Notes: a model not told the origin generated them from the letters alone. 64,000 nucleotides of DNA from Eustoma russellianum (GCA_036186865.1 AP025067.1:10629393-10693392); one strand, 5' to 3'. Positions 44,456 to 56,255 are shown, numbered from the stretch's first letter. Numbers and translations: made by a program.

Positions 44456-45276
44456 CCCCCCCTCAATCCTGACTGAGCAAATATGTTACAAACACCCAAT
44501 GCCTCAGTCAGGATGCACAATCTTCGTGAATCCACTGCTTTTGTGAATATATCAGCAACCTGCAACTGGGTATTAATAGGAACTGGCTTTACAACCCCAT
44601 CTTGATACTTATCTCTCACAATATGGCAATCAATCTCAATGTGTTTAGTTCTTTCATGAAACACCGGATTTTCAACAATGTAAATGGCACTTCTATTATC
44701 ACAAAATATATCAACCGGCCCAGAATGCTCAACCTTCAAGTCTTTCATCATATAGAGAATCCATTGAACCTCACATGTGGTAGAGGCAAGAGCTCTATAC
44801 TCAGCTTCTGAGGATGACCTAGAGACTGTGGTTTGCTTCTTTGCCTTCCAAGATATTAAAGAATTCCCAAGAAAAACACAATATCCAGTCACAGACCTTC
44901 TACTCTCAGAACAGCCTGCCCAATTTGAGTCTGAAAAAGCTGTGAGCTTCAACTCTCCAGTGCTAGGATACAACAACCCTTGCCCAGGTGTGCCCTTCAG
45001 GTACCTTAAGACTCTCTGAGCTGCCTTAAAGTGCACAGCAGTAGGGACATCTAAAAACTGACTAAGCTGCTGGACTGCATAAGTAATGTCTGGTCTAGTG
45101 ATAGTCAGATACAGCAACTTCCCAATCATCCGTCTATATCCTGCTATATCGTGAATGAGAACTGAATCATTATGAGCTAGCTTCAAATTCTGCTCCATAG
45201 GACTCTTGGCAGGCTTAGATGCCAGGGCTCCAGTCTCTTGAAGCAATTCCAAAGTGTACTTCCTTTGACAAAGCAT
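44317..45276 (-). CDS. E pol, RNase H, running into the LTR
   Basis: Copia RNase H: RRMIGKLLYLTITRPDITYAV, FSDSNWAGC (Asp), SRSSSEAEYRAL (Glu), IFCDNRSAIYI (Asp), HIEIDCHIVRDKY, VADIFTKA. The frame does not stop before the PPT: it passes through the G-run (RGG) and ends 46 codons inside the 3' LTR at 44317. An in-frame break near 45290 separates it from RT, so it is a partial protein. Confidence 0.88.
   Translation of the reverse strand: MLCQRKYTLELLQETGALASKPAKSPMEQNLKLAHNDSVLIHDIAGYRRMIGKLLYLTITRPDITYAVQQLSQFLDVPTAVHFKAAQRVLRYLKGTPGQGLLYPSTGELKLTAFSDSNWAGCSESRRSVTGYCVFLGNSLISWKAKKQTTVSRSSSEAEYRALASTTCEVQWILYMMKDLKVEHSGPVDIFCDNRSAIYIVENPVFHERTKHIEIDCHIVRDKYQDGVVKPVPINTQLQVADIFTKAVDSRRLCILTEALGVCNIFAQSGLRGGVEDLSEQAERIRDDQAEESHGSESNCAGNWLSMSKLLEQDGVMKV
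44456..44464 (-). promoter_or_regulatory. Polypurine tract of E
   Basis: GAGGGGGGG on the minus strand, abutting TGTTGAAG of the LTR. Confidence 0.88.
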
Positions 45277-45302
45277 AATCCCCCCCTGAGACCTGGCAAT
45301 CT

Positions 45303-46623
45303 CTAAGCCAAGGAACCCAAATCTTTAATTTTGAAGGCATGATGTAATGCAGATTTAAGCTCCTCAATGGCAGAAAGGGAATTACTAGCCACCAGAATAT
45401 CATCAACATAGACCAAAAGAACTAGAAACAAACCAGAAGCCTCTTTGATGAACATAGTATAATCATTTTTAGACTGAATATAACCATGAGATAGCAGAAA
45501 GCAAGTGAGCTTCTCATTCCACTGTCTGCTCGCTTGTTTCAGACCATAAAGAGACTTATTCAGCCTGCAAACCATGCCAGGAGATGGAGAAGTCAAGCCC
45601 TCAGGAAGAGTCATATAGATTTCTTGATGCAAATCTCCATGTAAGAAGGCATTGTTTACATCAAATTGATGAACATGCCAGTGTTTCAGAGAGGCTATAG
45701 CCAACACTAGACGAACAATCGTCATTTTAGCAACGGGAGAGAAAGTTTCACCATAATCCACACCAGGTTGCTGTGTATATCCCTTTGCAACAAGCCGTGC
45801 TTTATACCTCTCAATGTTGCCATCAGCATTCCTCTTTATCTTATAAACCCACTTACAACCAATGGGTTTCTTCCCTTTAGGCAACTGAACCAAACTCCAG
45901 GTATTATTTGCCTCAAGTGCCGCTAACTCCATATGCATAGCCTGTTGCCAATGAGCTGAATGTGCTGCTTGATTATAACAAGTAGGTTCTTGCTGCACAC
46001 TGCTGTTAAGCACATAGGTTCTATATCCAGGTGACAACTGATGCAAAGAATAGTGGTTTTGCAAGGGATATTTGGGAAGGTGATCAGCAGAGGAAGACAT
46101 TTGATTACAATGATAATCATGAAGATATGCAGGGGGATGCCTATGTCTGGCAGGCCTAGATAGAGGGTCACACAGAGGAAACTGAGAAGTATTTGATTCA
46201 ATGGACAAGTGCTGATTTTCTGGTGCAATGGATATAGGAATATCAATGGCACAAATAGGAACAGAGTTATCAGGGAAAACTGTGGATGGTGAACTGTTTG
46301 ATTGAGGGGTAGAGCTAGCAGAAGACTGAGCTGGTGTAGAAGATGAAGATGACTCTGATGGTTGTGAAGTTTGAGCAGGGTGCACATGAGACTCAGATTC
46401 TGAATGCAAGGGAACAATGATAGGTACACTAGGCAAAGGCATGTGATTAGACTGAGAAGTATCAATACTTGGACTGGAATCAATATGGCCAAATGGGAAA
46501 CAATGTTCATCAAACTGAACATCTCTTGATACAAGTAAATCCTTAGTTTCAAGACTTTGCAAAAGATAGCCCTTGGTGGATGGTGGAAATCCTAAGAAAA
46601 CACATTTAATGGCCCTGGGAGTA
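45303..46623 (-). pseudogene. E pol, integrase tail and reverse transcriptase
   Basis: Begins at the deletion junction with KCVFLGFPPSTKGY (integrase C-terminal GKVL-type region), a long Ser/Pro/His linker, then RT: AAHSAHWQQAMHMELAALEANN, KWVYKIKRNADGNIERYKARLVAKGYTQQPGVDY, FSPVAKMTIVRLVLAIASL, QFDVNNAFLHGDL, SLYGLKQASRQW, YVDDILVASN. The frame ends at 45303, just before the RNase H part. No start codon belongs to it: the upstream gag, PR and IN core are deleted. Confidence 0.88.
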
Positions 46624-47136
46624 AACTAACGAGCCAAATCAATTAGCAAAAATAAGAGCTGGAAGAACTAAGCGATGAAACGAGGAGAAGATTGGAGAGA
46701 TGAGGAAACAGAATTTGCATAACCATTTTCATACCGGGTTACAACTGTAACCCAGCTTATATACACAGCGGGAAGAAGAAGAAAGGGCCGAAATTACCAA
46801 ACTATCCTTACTTAACTAACTAGACGAATTACAACTCAAAGGGCAAAATGGTAACTTCACAGATTTTAAATCTTTCCCGCTACACCACATCTTCTTCTAC
46901 CTCTGCCCACTTCAATCCGGATACAACCCCCAAACTGATCCCTTCACACTGACCACCACAGCACTCAAGCCTCAAGCCTGAAATCACCATCTCAAAGCTA
47001 AACCTTCATAACACCATCCTGCTCCAACAATTTACTCATACTCAACCAATTACCCGCACAATTGCTTTCACTGCCATGAGACTCTTCTGCTTGATCATCA
47101 CGAATACGTTCAGCTTGCTCACTCAAGTCTTCAACA
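46624..47136 (-). repeat. 5' LTR of E, lacking its last bases
   Basis: AACTAACGAG to CTTCAACA. Without the 12 terminal bases (TGACAAAATTC side) and without an adjacent primer site. The pol-tail ORF ending in this copy (46998-47297 region) is only the LTR part of the RNase H frame. Confidence 0.9.
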
Positions 47137-47141
47137 CATAC

Positions 47142-49048
47142 TGTCACTGAAAGGCGGCGTCTTTGGTTGGCTTTAAAACAGCACCACGACAGTAATACAG
47201 AACCTTGGTTAATAGGGGGAGACTTTAATACATTTTTGACCGTTGAGGAACATGTGGGTCTATCACCTCCTTTGTTTTCGTCACTAGAGGAGTTCAATGA
47301 TTACGTCTCTTGTTTCTCTCTAATATATCTTTCATATGATGGTCCTATGTATACTTGGACTAGCTGACGAGGATTGCAGAAGAGCTATACGGGTCCCAAG
47401 TCCTTTCGATTTCAAAACATATGGACAAAACATATGGACTTTCTGGCTTATGTACGTGCATCCTGGGAATCTTATCCAACGGTTAGTGGAATGCGTTATA
47501 TCATAAATTGCAGGCATTAAAGAAAGACTTGAGATTTTGGAATACAGCTGTGTTTGATAACGTCTTAGATCACTTTAAGCATTCTAAACAGCAGCTTCAC
47601 AGGAAGGAAATTCAATCTCAAGAAAACTGAATGGAATATCATGCAGATCAGGCACACTATAAACTGGTCAGCACACAATCAACTCTTATATTGGTCACAA
47701 AAGACACGAGTTAAGTGGATATCAGAAGGGGATGCGAATACATCATTCTTTCATAATATTGTGGAAGATCGGCATCATCGCCAAACTATTACTTCTATCA
47801 GGGATATTGATGGCACATTATGCGAGTCACAATCCTCTATAAAACAGGCTGCAATATCATATTACTTACAGTTATTTACGGCGGAACCAACCTCGGATAG
47901 CAGTGAGATTTTAGACTATGTTCCTACTATAATTTCGGATATGGATGATCAGTGCTTGGTAGAGATTCCAACGATGTCTGAGGTTAAAGATGCAGTGTGG
48001 GCATTGGATCCTAATAGTGCGCGGGACCGGACGGCTATACTGGCCACTTCTTTCGTACATGCTGGACTATAATTCAGCACGATGTTTTCAAGGCCATGTA
48101 AGAATTCTTTCTTGGCTTACCCCTTCCGCAAGCTATGGGCAGTACGTTGATAACGATTATTTCGAAGTGTTCCTAGTCCCCTTTCATTTTCAGATTTTCG
48201 GCCAATAAGCTTGGCTAATTTTATCTCTAAAGTAGCAACTCGTATTCTTGCTTCAAGATTACAACCGCTATTGACAAAAATCATTTCTATCTAACAAGCT
48301 AGATTTATACAAGGTCGGGATATCTCGGATCATATCGTTATGGCTAGGGAGATGGTACACTTGCTGGAAAAGAAGGTCAGAGGGTCGAATATCATGATCA
48401 AATTAGATATGATGAAAGCATTTGATCGAGTAAGTCGGTCTTTTCTCTCTGAACTTCTTACTCGCTTTGGCTTTGTGGCTCATTTCAATAATCTCGTCTT
48501 CAATCATTTAAAGGGTACGTACTTATGAATCTTGGTGAATGGAGTTCCATCTGGATACTTTCGGCCCACTAGGGGGTAGAGCAAGGGGACCCATTGTCTC
48601 CTTTATTATTTATTCTTGCATCTGATGCATTCTCTCGAGGTTTGAACTTTATGGCAGCAAATGGTACAATAAAATATTTTAAAGTTCGAAGAGCACAACC
48701 ATGCATTACACACCTTGCTTTTGCAGATAACTTGCTTGTTTTTCTAAACAGAGAATTGTTGAATTTGAGGAGATTTCGATAATTTTTGCAACGGTACCAG
48801 CAATCCTCGGGTCAAGTAGTTAACTTTCACAAGAGTCACTTTGTACCACCTTCATATCTACCAACATTGAATGTCCGCCAAATGGAGCAGGAGTTACAGA
48901 TGACATCGGTTGCTTTGCCAATAAAATATTTGGGTGTCCAGTTACATCAAGGAAAAGAAAGGGCATCCCATTTTTGTCTTTAGTCTCTTCTTTTCAGGCA
49001 AAACTTAATATGTGGTAGAACAAATTTCTGGATTATGCAGGTAGATTG
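47142..49048 (+). pseudogene. LINE D ORF2 continued (endonuclease, RT), decayed
   Basis: Endonuclease part TERRRLWLAL, PWLIGGDFNTFLTVEEHVG, EEFNDYVSC, MYTWTS; about 150 bp holding the SDH block of the domain are missing near 47370. RT: KTRVKWISEGDANTSFFH, FIQGRDISDHIVMAREMVHLL, KLDMMKAFDRV, SPLLFILASDAFSRGLN, and an active site that reads HLAFADNLLVF (second catalytic Asp changed to Asn). Then FHKSHFVPPS, LPIKYLGVQLHQG. Many shifts and stops; cut by S3 at 49049. Confidence 0.85.
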
Positions 49049-51319
49049 TGTAGGATCTGCAAGGCACCACTAGAAGGGGGGTTGAATAGGTGGTGCGGAA
49101 AGTGTGGTTTTTAAAATTTGTTTAAACCTAAACAACTCAACTTCGGAAAACAGATTCTGTTTTCAGAACCAGTTTTAAAACGTTTTTAAAACCAGGTTAG
49201 AGGTCTCCAAAAATTCTAAAATTTTGAGAGAACTTAGCCTCAGATGTTATGAGGGTCCCCTAAAAATTTCAAATTAAAATTCAACCTTTAACCCCTTCAA
49301 AAACCGTTGGTACTCAGATTGCTCGAATCTGCCAGAAACGGTAGATGGTTTTGAAAAATTTATTCCTATTTGTGTGAACGTCCAAAAGCTCTGAAAATTT
49401 AACCACTAACTCCTTATATACTATATTTAAGTGGGTTGAAACAGTTTTACAAAATTATTTTGGGAAGTAGGTCAACTACAGTCAAAGTCTCAACCTTTGC
49501 AAGCCTGAAAATCAGACTGCACTAGTCTCAGAACTTTTGATGTTTGATTGACTTATACTTATCCAAAAGGGTTGAAACTTGTGCCAAATTAACCCTAGAA
49601 CGTGTGAGTATATTTTTGGAAATTTTCGTGATTTTTAAAATTCATTAACTATTTTTACGAATGCGAACAAGAAGGGTAATCAGTGCAGTAACTGAAAAGT
49701 AAATGCAGAAAGTAAATGGCACCAAGAATTTTATACTGGTTCGGTTATAAACAACCTACTCCAGTCTTCAAGGAACACCTTCCTTGGTTCACACTAATCA
49801 CACACACGCAATACACCTTACCACAGGGTTGATAGAGTTACACCTAACTCCAACCCTTTACAAACCTTGTACGGTGAATACAATTTGCACGAACACCACC
49901 ACCTCGCAAGAATGAAGATTGATCACACCTTGATCAATCTTTTACAAAGATATATAATGAGTGGTGGTCTATGTTAAGCCTATTCAAGATTGAAAGATAT
50001 GAATACAATAGGCTTACAAGAAGAAAGAAAGAAAGAGAATGTAGAAGAAAAAGAGCTAGACTTTTTGATCACTTTGATTTGCAATGCTTGTGCTTATTTT
50101 GTTTTTGCTCAACCTCTTTCCTTTTAACTTGGTCCAGCCGTCCCCTATATATGCCTCCCCTCTTGAAAATTATCTTCTAAGTCCTTGGGAGGATGTAAGA
50201 CATCATTGTGACAAAGTCTTGCTTACTTGGCATCTTCTTATTGGATGATCATTTAGGCTTCGCTTACTTGGCACCTTCTTATTGGATGAATGTTGTCATC
50301 ATTGATTACTTCAAAAAATCTGAGAATTACACTTAAACATGTGCCAAAATCATCACAAAATAGTTTCCATAAACCATAAGATATATCTCATAAATTGCAA
50401 GACAAAAATTCCTTTCTTGCTAAGATGAAAAAATCGCCCATAATAGGTGTTACGATGCTGAATTTTCAGCATGTGACACATGAAGATAAAATTTAAAATA
50501 TTACCATTTTTCTTTGATTTTTCTAATCAAAATGAATCACCAATTGATGGTAAACATTCCTATCACAAGAGAAATGAACTTGGACACTCTTAAGCTCTAG
50601 AATTCGGCCATCACAAGTCTTACACATGCTGAAAAATTTCAGCATGTGTGATATGTAGAATATCACACTTTATTAAATAAAAAAAATTTAAATCATTTCC
50701 ATTTCTTCTTCCAATCAATAACATAATTTAAGATAATAAAATATGTCTCATAATAGATGAAAATTTCGGCCATCATTAGCACACATGCTGAATTTTCAGC
50801 ATGTGTCACAATTGTGACAAAATTTGAATTGTTACCTTTTGTAGCTTCTCTCTTTGAGTCACCAACTTTGTGTGATTGATTCTTGACCAATCAATATGCC
50901 AACAAGGCTCCAAATAAGCTCCATCTCAGCTGTAGGTGGCGTTGGATATGTATATGCATGTGCTGAAATTTAGTTTTGCTAACTTTGTAAAATAATGCAC
51001 GTTTAATAATACACACATGTTATATTCCAATCAGCCCTTAATTTAATTTTCTAGAACACTTTAAGATGTATAACATATGTAAAAAGTGTCTAGATACGTG
51101 TCACATGATGTACCAAAAACATTCCATGTGTTGTGTGCGTAGAAAACCGAATTTTCGATATTTATCGATTACCCGATTTTTCTCTAATTTAAATTCCAAC
51201 TTTTGCACATGTTATATATATTATTTTATACATAATATATATAATATATACTTTAAATCTCAGCACTTGGCTGGCCTAAAGTGGTACCATTAACATGTGA
51301 CAAAATTGAACTTGGAATC
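49049..51319 (-). repeat. S3 3' LTR, first part
   Basis: TGTAGGATCTGC start. Includes the hairpin stem GCACCAC (49064-49070) / GTGGTGC (49090-49096) with a G-run loop, and a TATA box on the minus strand (GCATATATAGGGG, 50152-50146). No genes; short ORFs are chance. Confidence 0.78.
50146..50152 (-). promoter_or_regulatory. TATA box of the S3 LTR
   Basis: ATATATA in a GC-richer setting on the minus strand, at a promoter-like place in the LTR. Confidence 0.5.
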
Positions 51320-52773
51320 TGTTGAGAAATATGTTTGGATAATTTTCAAAGTCATGATTTTAAGTGGTTAATACTTAAAATGTCATACATGGTGTTATAT
51401 GTGATTAAAAGTTGAAAAAGTTGACATCGGTCTCTCAGGTTGTTGCACATCGATCGATGTCTTGGGTTTTTAGAAATAATTTTCTAAAATGTGTTAAAAT
51501 GATTGTTTTCATTTGTACATGATTTATACATGTTCATTATGTGCTTATTATGTGTTTTTGGTGATTATTATTGTCTTGTGACTAACATGCCTTGGAAGTT
51601 TCTACAACTTACCAAAAAGGGCAAAATTGGTATTTTGAGTTTTGTAGGAACATGATATGATGGAAATATTTCAAGAGCATATTCTTATACTATTTATCAT
51701 GACAAAGTTGATATCATGATTATTTATGACCATCCGGGACATTTCTGGAGTTTTCTCACACCAGGGGTATTTTGGTCATTTTACCCCCGAGGGTATTTTT
51801 GGTATTTTCACTCAAGGAATCTCTTGAGCATATTATTATCTTCATTCTGGAGCTGTGTTATTATTATTTTGAAGATAATATGGTGATCTTATATCTTTTT
51901 CTCTCAATCGATGATATTATTGACTATAGCTGGATATGTGACGATTTGAGATGTCACATTCTATTTTTTCTTGAAGACCCTCTTATATATGTTATAAGAG
52001 AATATTTATCATCATTATTCAGAGATATTAAAGGTTTCAAAGGTGTGTAAATGATCTCAACACATAAGAAGAAATATTGGAGAATTTCGGTGTTACACGT
52101 TGACATAATCTTGTCAAGTGTTATCTATTTATTTCTTCTTCAAAAATCTGAGTTGCTACACATATATATATGTTGAAAAACGTGAGTTTGCAGTTGAGAA
52201 TGGTACATTGTTCATTTTATGAGTTGGAGACAAGTGGATCAACCAAAAAAGAGCTAGTTGGCAAAATTGCCAACTTGGAATTTACTAAAATAGCCAACGG
52301 CTATATTGGTTTTCTTGGGTATTTTCAGCAGATTTTTGGAAGTCAAATGAAGCTCTCACATGTCCTATTATGATGCTTGAAGTTGGGGATAATTTGGTGA
52401 TATTATCCTTTCTTATTTTATTAAAGAAAAACAAAATTATTTTTGGAAAATCCATAAGTAGCCAACGGCTACTTCATCACAAAATGGAGCTGAATTTTTT
52501 ATTTGAAATGGTCTTCTCCCACATGCCTATTATCAAGCTAGAAGTTGAGGTATTCTTGAGGATTATCTTCTCTTTTTTATCTACATTTTGCAAAGGATAA
52601 ATGAGACTTGCCAAGGTGTAAAAATTTCGGTCAACATGGATTGCCAAGGTGGACCAATCATTGTGTTTTATTTTGCCAAGTGTACAAAGCCAACCAATGA
52701 TGATAAGACATTTGGAGTTGATGATGAAGATGATGACACATTGGCATTCTTATCTTCAAGGCTCAAATCACAC

Positions 52774-52781
52774 TATAAATA
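52774..52781 (+). promoter_or_regulatory. TATA box of S2 5' LTR
   Basis: TATAAATA followed by GAGGC; a textbook plant TATA element. The same sequence is at 60960-60967 in the 3' LTR. Transcript start is expected about 30 bp downstream. Confidence 0.8.
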
Positions 52782-53266
52782 GAGGCATTGGTGATGAAGA
52801 TGAAACACACTTGAAGCTCACAAGCATTCTATAGCTTTCATATTCATCTTCTTGTTCTTGTTGTTGTATTTTGTTGTAGCAAAGTTGTTCTTAATATTTT
52901 GGTGAGCTACAAGCCTCTTGAGCTTCATTTGTAAGATTGATTAGCCATCTTTATAAGGCTACATCAATAGGTGTTGGAGGTATTGCAACTAAGTGTTGCT
53001 TAGAAGGTGATTATCCAAGTCTTGAGTAGGGTTGGTGTATAACCCAAGGATCAAGCTTGGCTCTTGTTGTAAGGTGTTCATATCATAGTGAAATCCAAGG
53101 AAAGGTGTTCCTTGGGACTGGAGTAGGTCACATTGACCGAACCAGGATAAATCCTCGGTGTTCTTCTCTTGTTTCTTTATTTCTGTTTTCTGCCCGTTTT
53201 TGACTGCAGTTTTCACCCAACTTCACACAATTTGAAAAATAGCTAAACATTTTTAAAATTCGTGAT

Positions 53267-53276
53267 NNNNNNNNNN
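53267..53276. other. Assembly gap in S2 5' LTR
   Basis: Ten Ns replacing about 140 bp that the 3' LTR still has between AAAATTCGTGAT and TTAAATTCTG. Confidence 0.95.
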
Positions 53277-53675
53277 TTAAATTCTGTATTTTTCAAGAAT
53301 TGTTTGAGGTCAGGACCTTTTGGAAACTTCATCTACACATCCTAAGGAGTGTTTTGATATAAAGATCAACCTTTTTGGTTGAGTATTCAAAGAGAAACAC
53401 TATTTTCAAAATCAGCAACATTCTGTCCAATTCTGTCCAGATTGACCATCTAAATCTTTTAATTTGTTTGATGGGTCAAAACGATCTTATTTTTGTCTGA
53501 TTTTTGGACAGAGTCTTGTTAACTCTTTGAAGTTTAATTCTGGAAAGTTTCATAATTTTTGGAGTTGTGTACAATTATTTGTGAATTTTTGAAAAACGGG
53601 TTCTGAATCTGAGTTGGTCTCAGATTCTGTTTTCAAGGGGATTTTAACAAAGGGTTGTAGTGTAATTTCCGCTAA

Positions 53676-53701
53676 CCACTATTCACCCCCCCCTCTAGTG
53701 G
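53676..53701 (+). repeat. 3' hairpin of the S2 LTR
   Basis: CCACTA (53676-53681) and TAGTGG (53696-53701) around a C-run loop; the flanking AA/TT can pair after a two-base bulge. Repeated at 61993-62017. Confidence 0.7.
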
Positions 53702-53730
53702 TGTTCATTGCAGGTGCACGGTCCAACATT

Positions 53731-53743
53731 TGGTATCAGAGCC
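53731..53743 (+). promoter_or_regulatory. Primer binding site of S2
   Basis: TGGTATCAGAGCC, two bases after the LTR end; initiator-Met tRNA complement. Confidence 0.95.
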
Positions 53744-53851
53744 AGACCAACACCACTCAAAAGAAGCAAGATTCAACACCGTACGAACAATACAAGGCCA
53801 AGAAACAACAATTCATAATATACTGCTTGTCTCAAATCAAAGGTACATACT

Positions 53852-55288
53852 ATGGCTATTGTTTCTCACAAAGGTGAGTTGGAAGGTATGTCCACACAAC
53901 GCCCTCCTCTTTTTGATGGCAATAATTTTGTTCATTGGAAACTAAGAATGAGGCTATTCTTAATGGCTATAGACATCGATTTATGGTCTATAGTTGAAGA
54001 TGGGCCGTACATTCCAATGAAAGTTGTACAAGTTAGTGGAGTAACTCAAGAGGTTGAAAAATATAAAAGTGAATGGTCATCAGATGATAAAAAGAAAATG
54101 TCCATGAATGCTAAAGCTATGCAATTACTTTTGAATGGACTTACAACTTCTGAAGCAGGATATGTGTCAAATTGCACAAGTGCACACGACATGTGGAAAT
54201 CACTTGTATTAAAGCATGAAGGTACTAGTGGTGTTAAAGAGTCAAAAATAAACATGCTTATGACTGAATTAGAGACTTTCAAAATGTTGCCAAACGAATC
54301 CATAACATCTATGGATTTGAGGATTACTAATATTTTCAATGCCCTTGAAGCTTTAGGGAAGTCATTTTCGAACAATGAAAAGGTTCAAAAGGTGCTACGA
54401 AGTCTCCCTGCTGAATGGGATCCAAAGGTGACTGCAATCGAGGAGACAAAGTCAATCACCAAGATGGATGAATTGATCGGGTCTCTTAAAGTCTATGAGG
54501 TAAAACTGAACCAACGAAAGTCTGAATCGTCTAAGTCATCCAGTAAGTCAATAGCCTTCAAAACAACTGAAACACATGCTAATAACGATGATAGTAATAG
54601 TGATACTGAATTAGACGATGACTTGATATTGATTGCTAGAAAACTTAGAAAGTTTTTCAAACGCCCAAATAGGAATAGACAACATAATTCTTCTTCTTCT
54701 TCTTTTTCTCAATCTAAGAAAAATAACACAAACAAATGGTATAATAAAGAATTAAAGTGTTATGAATGCGGTCAAAAAGGACATATTTCATACGATTGTC
54801 CAACAAAGAAAAATAATAATAAAAACAACAATAATAAACAAGCCAAGGACAAGGAAGCTCAAACGTCAAAGACAAAGGAGTCTAAGGCAAGAAAAGGGAA
54901 ACGAGCAATGAAGGTGAGCACATGGAGCGACTCATCCGACTCAGAATCCGAAACTGAGGAAGCTCAAGTGTGCTTCGTATCCAACGAGGTATGTTCTTCT
55001 TCTGATAGTGATTCTGATAGTGACATGACATTTGATGAAATGTATGAAGAATTCCTACGAATGCATGCTCACTGTAAGAGGCTCTCTAAAGAAAAGAAGA
55101 AACTAGTTGAAGAAAATGACAAGTTGAAGACGTCCAACTTGGAATTTTCCGATCAACTAGAATCTCTTAAACAAGAGTCTACTAATACTCTTGATTCTTT
55201 AGAGAACAAAATTGAATCATATAGGAAAGATGAACAAAAGTTACAAATGGAAAATAAAATGTTGAAATCCAAGTTAGAAAAGTTGTGA
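53852..55288 (+). CDS. S2 gag, 478 aa
   Basis: UBN2-type gag: PPLFDGNNFVHWKLRMRLFL, ITSMDLRITNIFNALEALG, KVLRSLPAEWDPKVTAIEE, then a Ser-rich linker, CCHC knuckle (CYECGQKGHISYDC, about residue 308), an Asn/Lys tract, an acidic Ser-Asp run and a coiled-coil tail. ATG at 53852, 108 bp after the primer site. It stops at 55288 by a frameshift; the coiled-coil text continues in the next frame. Capsid protein of the particle. Confidence 0.88.
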   Translation: MAIVSHKGELEGMSTQRPPLFDGNNFVHWKLRMRLFLMAIDIDLWSIVEDGPYIPMKVVQVSGVTQEVEKYKSEWSSDDKKKMSMNAKAMQLLLNGLTTSEAGYVSNCTSAHDMWKSLVLKHEGTSGVKESKINMLMTELETFKMLPNESITSMDLRITNIFNALEALGKSFSNNEKVQKVLRSLPAEWDPKVTAIEETKSITKMDELIGSLKVYEVKLNQRKSESSKSSSKSIAFKTTETHANNDDSNSDTELDDDLILIARKLRKFFKRPNRNRQHNSSSSSFSQSKKNNTNKWYNKELKCYECGQKGHISYDCPTKKNNNKNNNNKQAKDKEAQTSKTKESKARKGKRAMKVSTWSDSSDSESETEEAQVCFVSNEVCSSSDSDSDSDMTFDEMYEEFLRMHAHCKRLSKEKKKLVEENDKLKTSNLEFSDQLESLKQESTNTLDSLENKIESYRKDEQKLQMENKMLKSKLEKL

Positions 55289-55298
55289 AAATGAAATA

Positions 55299-56000
55299 GT
55301 GCAACTTAAGTCTTCTAAATTTACCTTAGAAAAAATGATAGAACAATTTAAATCGGGTGCAAATATGTTAGATACACTTATCTCATCACAAAAGTATGGC
55401 AATGATAAAACCGGCCTAGGCTATAAAGAAGAAAACGAAAAAGTAAATGAAAAGACTAAGTTTGTTTCATCTAGTACAAAGTTGCCATATAATACAAAAT
55501 CAACTTTGCCTGCTACATCTTCTTCTACACCTTATTCTACTCATATCAAGGCAAAAATACAACACAAACCCACCAATATGCACACGCATAAACATACATC
55601 TAGGCCAAATTTTGCATCTAGACAACCTAGAAATCATGCCTACATGTATACAAATGCAACTAGACCAAATAAAATGCATCCAACTTTTTATGAACCTAAG
55701 CATAAGCAACTCTCATACAAGTCTTATAGAAATACACATGAATATACATATAGAGCACCATATAAGAAACAAAATCGCATGCCTTATACACATTATAAGA
55801 TTCGGTCATCCTATAATGATTATCAACCATGGCGCAACATGTATAACAATGCATCCTCACTTATGTGGAATAATCATCTATATGCTTATCCTTCTTACTT
55901 TAACCATGCTAAAAATGTGCCTAGAAAGTATATTCAAGTTTGGATACCTAAGGGTTATCTAAACAAGAATAATGCCCCTAACATTCAAGGACCCAAATAA
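55299..56000 (+). pseudogene. S2 gag-pol linker, basic Tyr/His-rich
   Basis: Continuation of the gag C-terminus in another frame: KFTLEKMIEQFKSG coiled-coil text, then a long basic His/Tyr/Thr-rich stretch (MHTHKHTSRP, YRNTHEYTYRAPYKKQNR) and the closing VWIPKGYLN and NIQGPK. Unlike S1 there is no second zinc knuckle. It ends in TAA at 55998-56000, with another stop 10 codons later, before the protease. Confidence 0.75.
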
Positions 56001-56081
56001 AGGGTACCTAAAACTTTGTCTCCATTGTAGGAAAAATGCAAGGAATGCAAGAAAGAGGCAAAGTCAAAGAATCTAAAAACC

Positions 56082-56255
56082 AAATGGTTTTTAGATAGTG
56101 GATGTTCGAGGCATATGACGGGCAACCCCAATCTATTCACCGAACTTGAACATATTGATGGTGGAAAGGTAACATTCGGTGACAACAACAAAGGAAAAGT
56201 TGTTGGAAAAGGAACAATCGGGGACCCAAACACATTTCAAATACGAAATGTGTTG
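56082..56255 (+). pseudogene. S2 protease
   Basis: KWFLDSGCSRHMTGNPNLF (DSG active site), then KVTFGDNNKGKVVGKGTIG. One frameshift near 56250 separates it from the integrase frame. Copia aspartic protease; short as usual for the family. Confidence 0.82.

Larger units (their letters stand above)
43932..47136 (-). mobile_element. Copia element E, internally deleted, 5 bp TSD
   Basis: Minus-strand copia element inside LINE D. 3' LTR 43932-44455, 5' LTR copy 46624-47136, and between them only the last integrase residues, RT and RNase H. Perfect target duplication CATAC at 43927-43931 and 47137-47141. The 5' LTR lacks its last about 12 bases, the primer site, gag, protease and most of the integrase: the junction joins AGTT of the LTR to integrase codons (PRAIKCVFLGF) at 46623/46624. 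Its RT type (ALYGLKQASRQW, YVDDILVAS) is not SIRE and suggests an Ale-like lineage. Confidence 0.92.
43097..49048 (+). mobile_element. LINE D, both ends missing, split by copia element E
   Basis: Plus-strand LINE in two blocks, 43097-43931 and 47137-49048, which join cleanly when E and one copy of CATAC are removed. The left end is within ORF1 at the microsatellite; the right end is cut within RT by the S3 LTR at 49049. ORF1 ends and ORF2 starts in an ATGA overlap at 43618-43621. Confidence 0.88.
51320..53728 (+). repeat. 5' LTR of S2 (with 10 N gap)
   Basis: TGTTGAGAAATATG to GGTCCAACA. Compared with the 3' LTR, about 140 bp (equivalent to 61455-61596) are replaced by ten Ns at 53267-53276. 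It carries TATA box 52774-52781 (CACTATAAATAGAGG) and hairpin 53676-53701. Confidence 0.95.

Noticed and set aside
52170..52834. Short ORFs in the S2 5' LTR repeated at 60356-61020
   Set aside because: LTR sequence; conserved only because the two LTRs are near identical.
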